NCBI GenBank assembly: GCA_964291275.2
Contig: OZ219799.1
Span: forward strand, 2,108,001 to 2,172,000
Direction of reading: 5' to 3'
Length of the DNA stretch: 64,000 bases
From: Bin80 sp964291275
GTDB taxonomy: Bacteria > Bacteroidota > Rhodothermia > Rhodothermales > Bin80
Shown here: piece after piece, positions 62,807 to 64,000 of the stretch
Position numbering within the stretch: position 1 is the first letter of the stretch
Layout of the letters: every line of letters starts with the position of its first letter
Notes under the pieces: model-generated
Told to the model about the DNA's origin: nothing
Databases searched by the model: none
The model's input: the letters and a program-made list of their open reading frames with translations, nothing else
Translations under genes and position numbers: made by a program

Positions 62807-64000
62807 ATGAAGAAAGAGCCGCCATACGGGTTACGACAACGCGTAGGCCTGTTCCTGGGTCCAATTTGGCTGTTGGCGGCGCTTGTGCTTCCTCCCCCGA
62901 GCGGACTGGAACTGGAAGCATGGTACACAGCAGGCGCAGCTCTATTGATGGCCACGTGGTGGATCGCTGAATCCATCCCAATTCCCGCAACCTCCCTTCT
63001 CCCACTAATTCTGTTTCCAATTATGGGAGTGAACACAATGCAGGATACCGCAGAGCCCTATGCACATCCTATCATCTTTCTGTTTATGGGTGGCTTCATC
63101 ATCGCACTGGGAATGATGCGATGGGATTTGCACCGGCGTATCGCAATCTGGATTATTTCCCGTGCTGGTACGGGACCCCGAGCCTTGATTGCCGGATTCA
63201 TGATGGCGACCGCAGGACTTAGCATGTGGGTCAGTAATACCGCAACGACCCTGATGATGCTACCCGTTGCACTCTCTGTCATCGTGCTGGCCGATACCGA
63301 AGGAACAGACGACCGGTTTAAGCATCATTTTGCAGTTGCTTTGCTCCTGGGCGTCGCCTACGCAGCTAACATAGGGGGAATGGGTACGCTCATTGGCACA
63401 ATCCCCAACGCATTTATCAGTGCATTCTTCGAAAGTGAGTACGGATACACCATAACATTCACGAAATGGCTTTCGGTCGGTGTGCCAATTGTACTCATTG
63501 GTGTACCCCTAGTATTCTTCGCGATCACTCGATTTCTCTACTCATTTGACAAAAAAGACCTGATTGGAAGTGAGTCGATCATAGCAGAGCAACAACAAAA
63601 GCTCGGGCCTATGAAGAAGGGCGAGAAAATTGTAGCCGTAGTGTTCACCATTACTGCACTGCTCTGGATAACTCGTCCATTACTTGCTCCCATAATCCCT
63701 GGGTTGACCGATGCAAATATTGCGATGCTTGGAGGACTATCGCTGTTTGTGATCCCCGTCGATTTCAAACGCGGTATCTTCGCGCAGGACTGGCATACAG
63801 CCAAGAAGCTTCCATGGGGGGCACTCATCCTGATTGGAGGCGGACTGAGCCTTGCGGGAGCCGTTTCGGGTAGCGGTCTCGCTGCGTGGCTCGGCGAATC
63901 ACTCCACCCACTTCAGCAATTTCCTACGATTCTTGTTGTCCTTATTACAACAGGCGTCATTGTTTTTCTTACGGAGATTACCAGCAATACTGCCACCACG
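62807..64000 (+). CDS. SLC13/DASS-family transporter, N-terminal part
   Basis: Open from ATG 62807 to the window end (398 codons, incomplete). Divalent anion:sodium symporter type: MKKEPPYGLRQRVGLFLG, TWWIAESIPIPATSLLP, MGGFIIALGMMRWDLHRR, VSNTATTLMMLPVA and GGMGTLIGTIPNAF. The last visible residues, VIVFLTEITSNTATT, are the family signature. The members import dicarboxylates, citrate or sulfate with Na+. The substrate cannot be told from this part. Confidence 0.85.
   Translation, partial: MKKEPPYGLRQRVGLFLGPIWLLAALVLPPPSGLELEAWYTAGAALLMATWWIAESIPIPATSLLPLILFPIMGVNTMQDTAEPYAHPIIFLFMGGFIIALGMMRWDLHRRIAIWIISRAGTGPRALIAGFMMATAGLSMWVSNTATTLMMLPVALSVIVLADTEGTDDRFKHHFAVALLLGVAYAANIGGMGTLIGTIPNAFISAFFESEYGYTITFTKWLSVGVPIVLIGVPLVFFAITRFLYSFDKKDLIGSESIIAEQQQKLGPMKKGEKIVAVVFTITALLWITRPLLAPIIPGLTDANIAMLGGLSLFVIPVDFKRGIFAQDWHTAKKLPWGALILIGGGLSLAGAVSGSGLAAWLGESLHPLQQFPTILVVLITTGVIVFLTEITSNTATT

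Overview
The window reads as chromosomal DNA of a Gram-negative bacterium with a Bacteroidota/Rhodothermota-like gene repertoire. This placement is an inference. It rests on a BamD-type lipoprotein, 6-bladed beta-propeller exoproteins beside a small Cys-rich secreted peptide, DUF4159 and DUF1080 proteins, Tat-exported enzymes and many lipoprotein signals. Base composition of the core is moderate. Two islands (about 4.4-7.8 kb and 61.4-62.6 kb) are clearly GC-richer. I see no rRNA, tRNA or CRISPR array.

Layout. 0-4.3 kb: end of accC, then gcvH, guaA and a TPR/periplasmic-binding protein. 4.4-7.9 kb: a GC-rich island with a two-repeat SH3-like secreted protein, an IS4 element inserted exactly at its stop codon, and a decayed ribbon-helix-helix gene. 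7.9-26.4 kb: housekeeping genes (bamD, nadD, a PhoU-like gene, a redoxin, nhaC, cyanophycinase, a glutamine amidotransferase, a ZIP-like transporter, prmC, a nitrilase-family hydrolase, a thioredoxin lipoprotein, a glycosyltransferase, a PlsC-like acyltransferase, a DegP-like protease, aroC, valS and a carbamoyltransferase). 26.4-39.3 kb: an accessory region. It holds a propeller gene split by an IS whose transposase carries a DruA (DUF4338) domain, a second propeller with a redoxin-like partner and a frameshifted Cys-rich peptide, an ISNCY transposase, four small unknown genes in a row, an ApeA-like HEPN defence gene, and a decayed IS.

39.3-44.3 kb: a Tat-exported NIF3 protein, a double DUF1080 protein, rhamnulokinase, and an HNH/excalibur lipoprotein with a truncated duplicate. 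44.3-48.4 kb: a group II intron whose domain I is split by an IS1634-type element. 48.6-55.6 kb: a Gfo/Idh/MocA oxidoreductase, a Tat-exported HisC-like aminotransferase, DUF4159, a tandemly triplicated ~0.7 kb unit carrying a small membrane-protein gene, photolyase and a DUF4399 lipoprotein. 55.7-59.6 kb: tsaE-tsaB-tsaD (t6A tRNA modification) facing xylB, which has an inverted-repeat operator array upstream. 59.7-64 kb: an IS5-like element, a third propeller gene and the start of an SLC13/DASS transporter that runs off the window.

The strongest observations are nested or exact mobile-element insertions with readable target duplications. The IS in the propeller gene restores a signal-peptide ORF when removed. 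The IS1634-type element sits inside an intron. There are also an in-frame 114-bp duplication in the ApeA-like gene, the triplicated membrane-protein locus with a microhomology junction, and the peptide/propeller/redoxin cassette as a candidate undescribed exported system.
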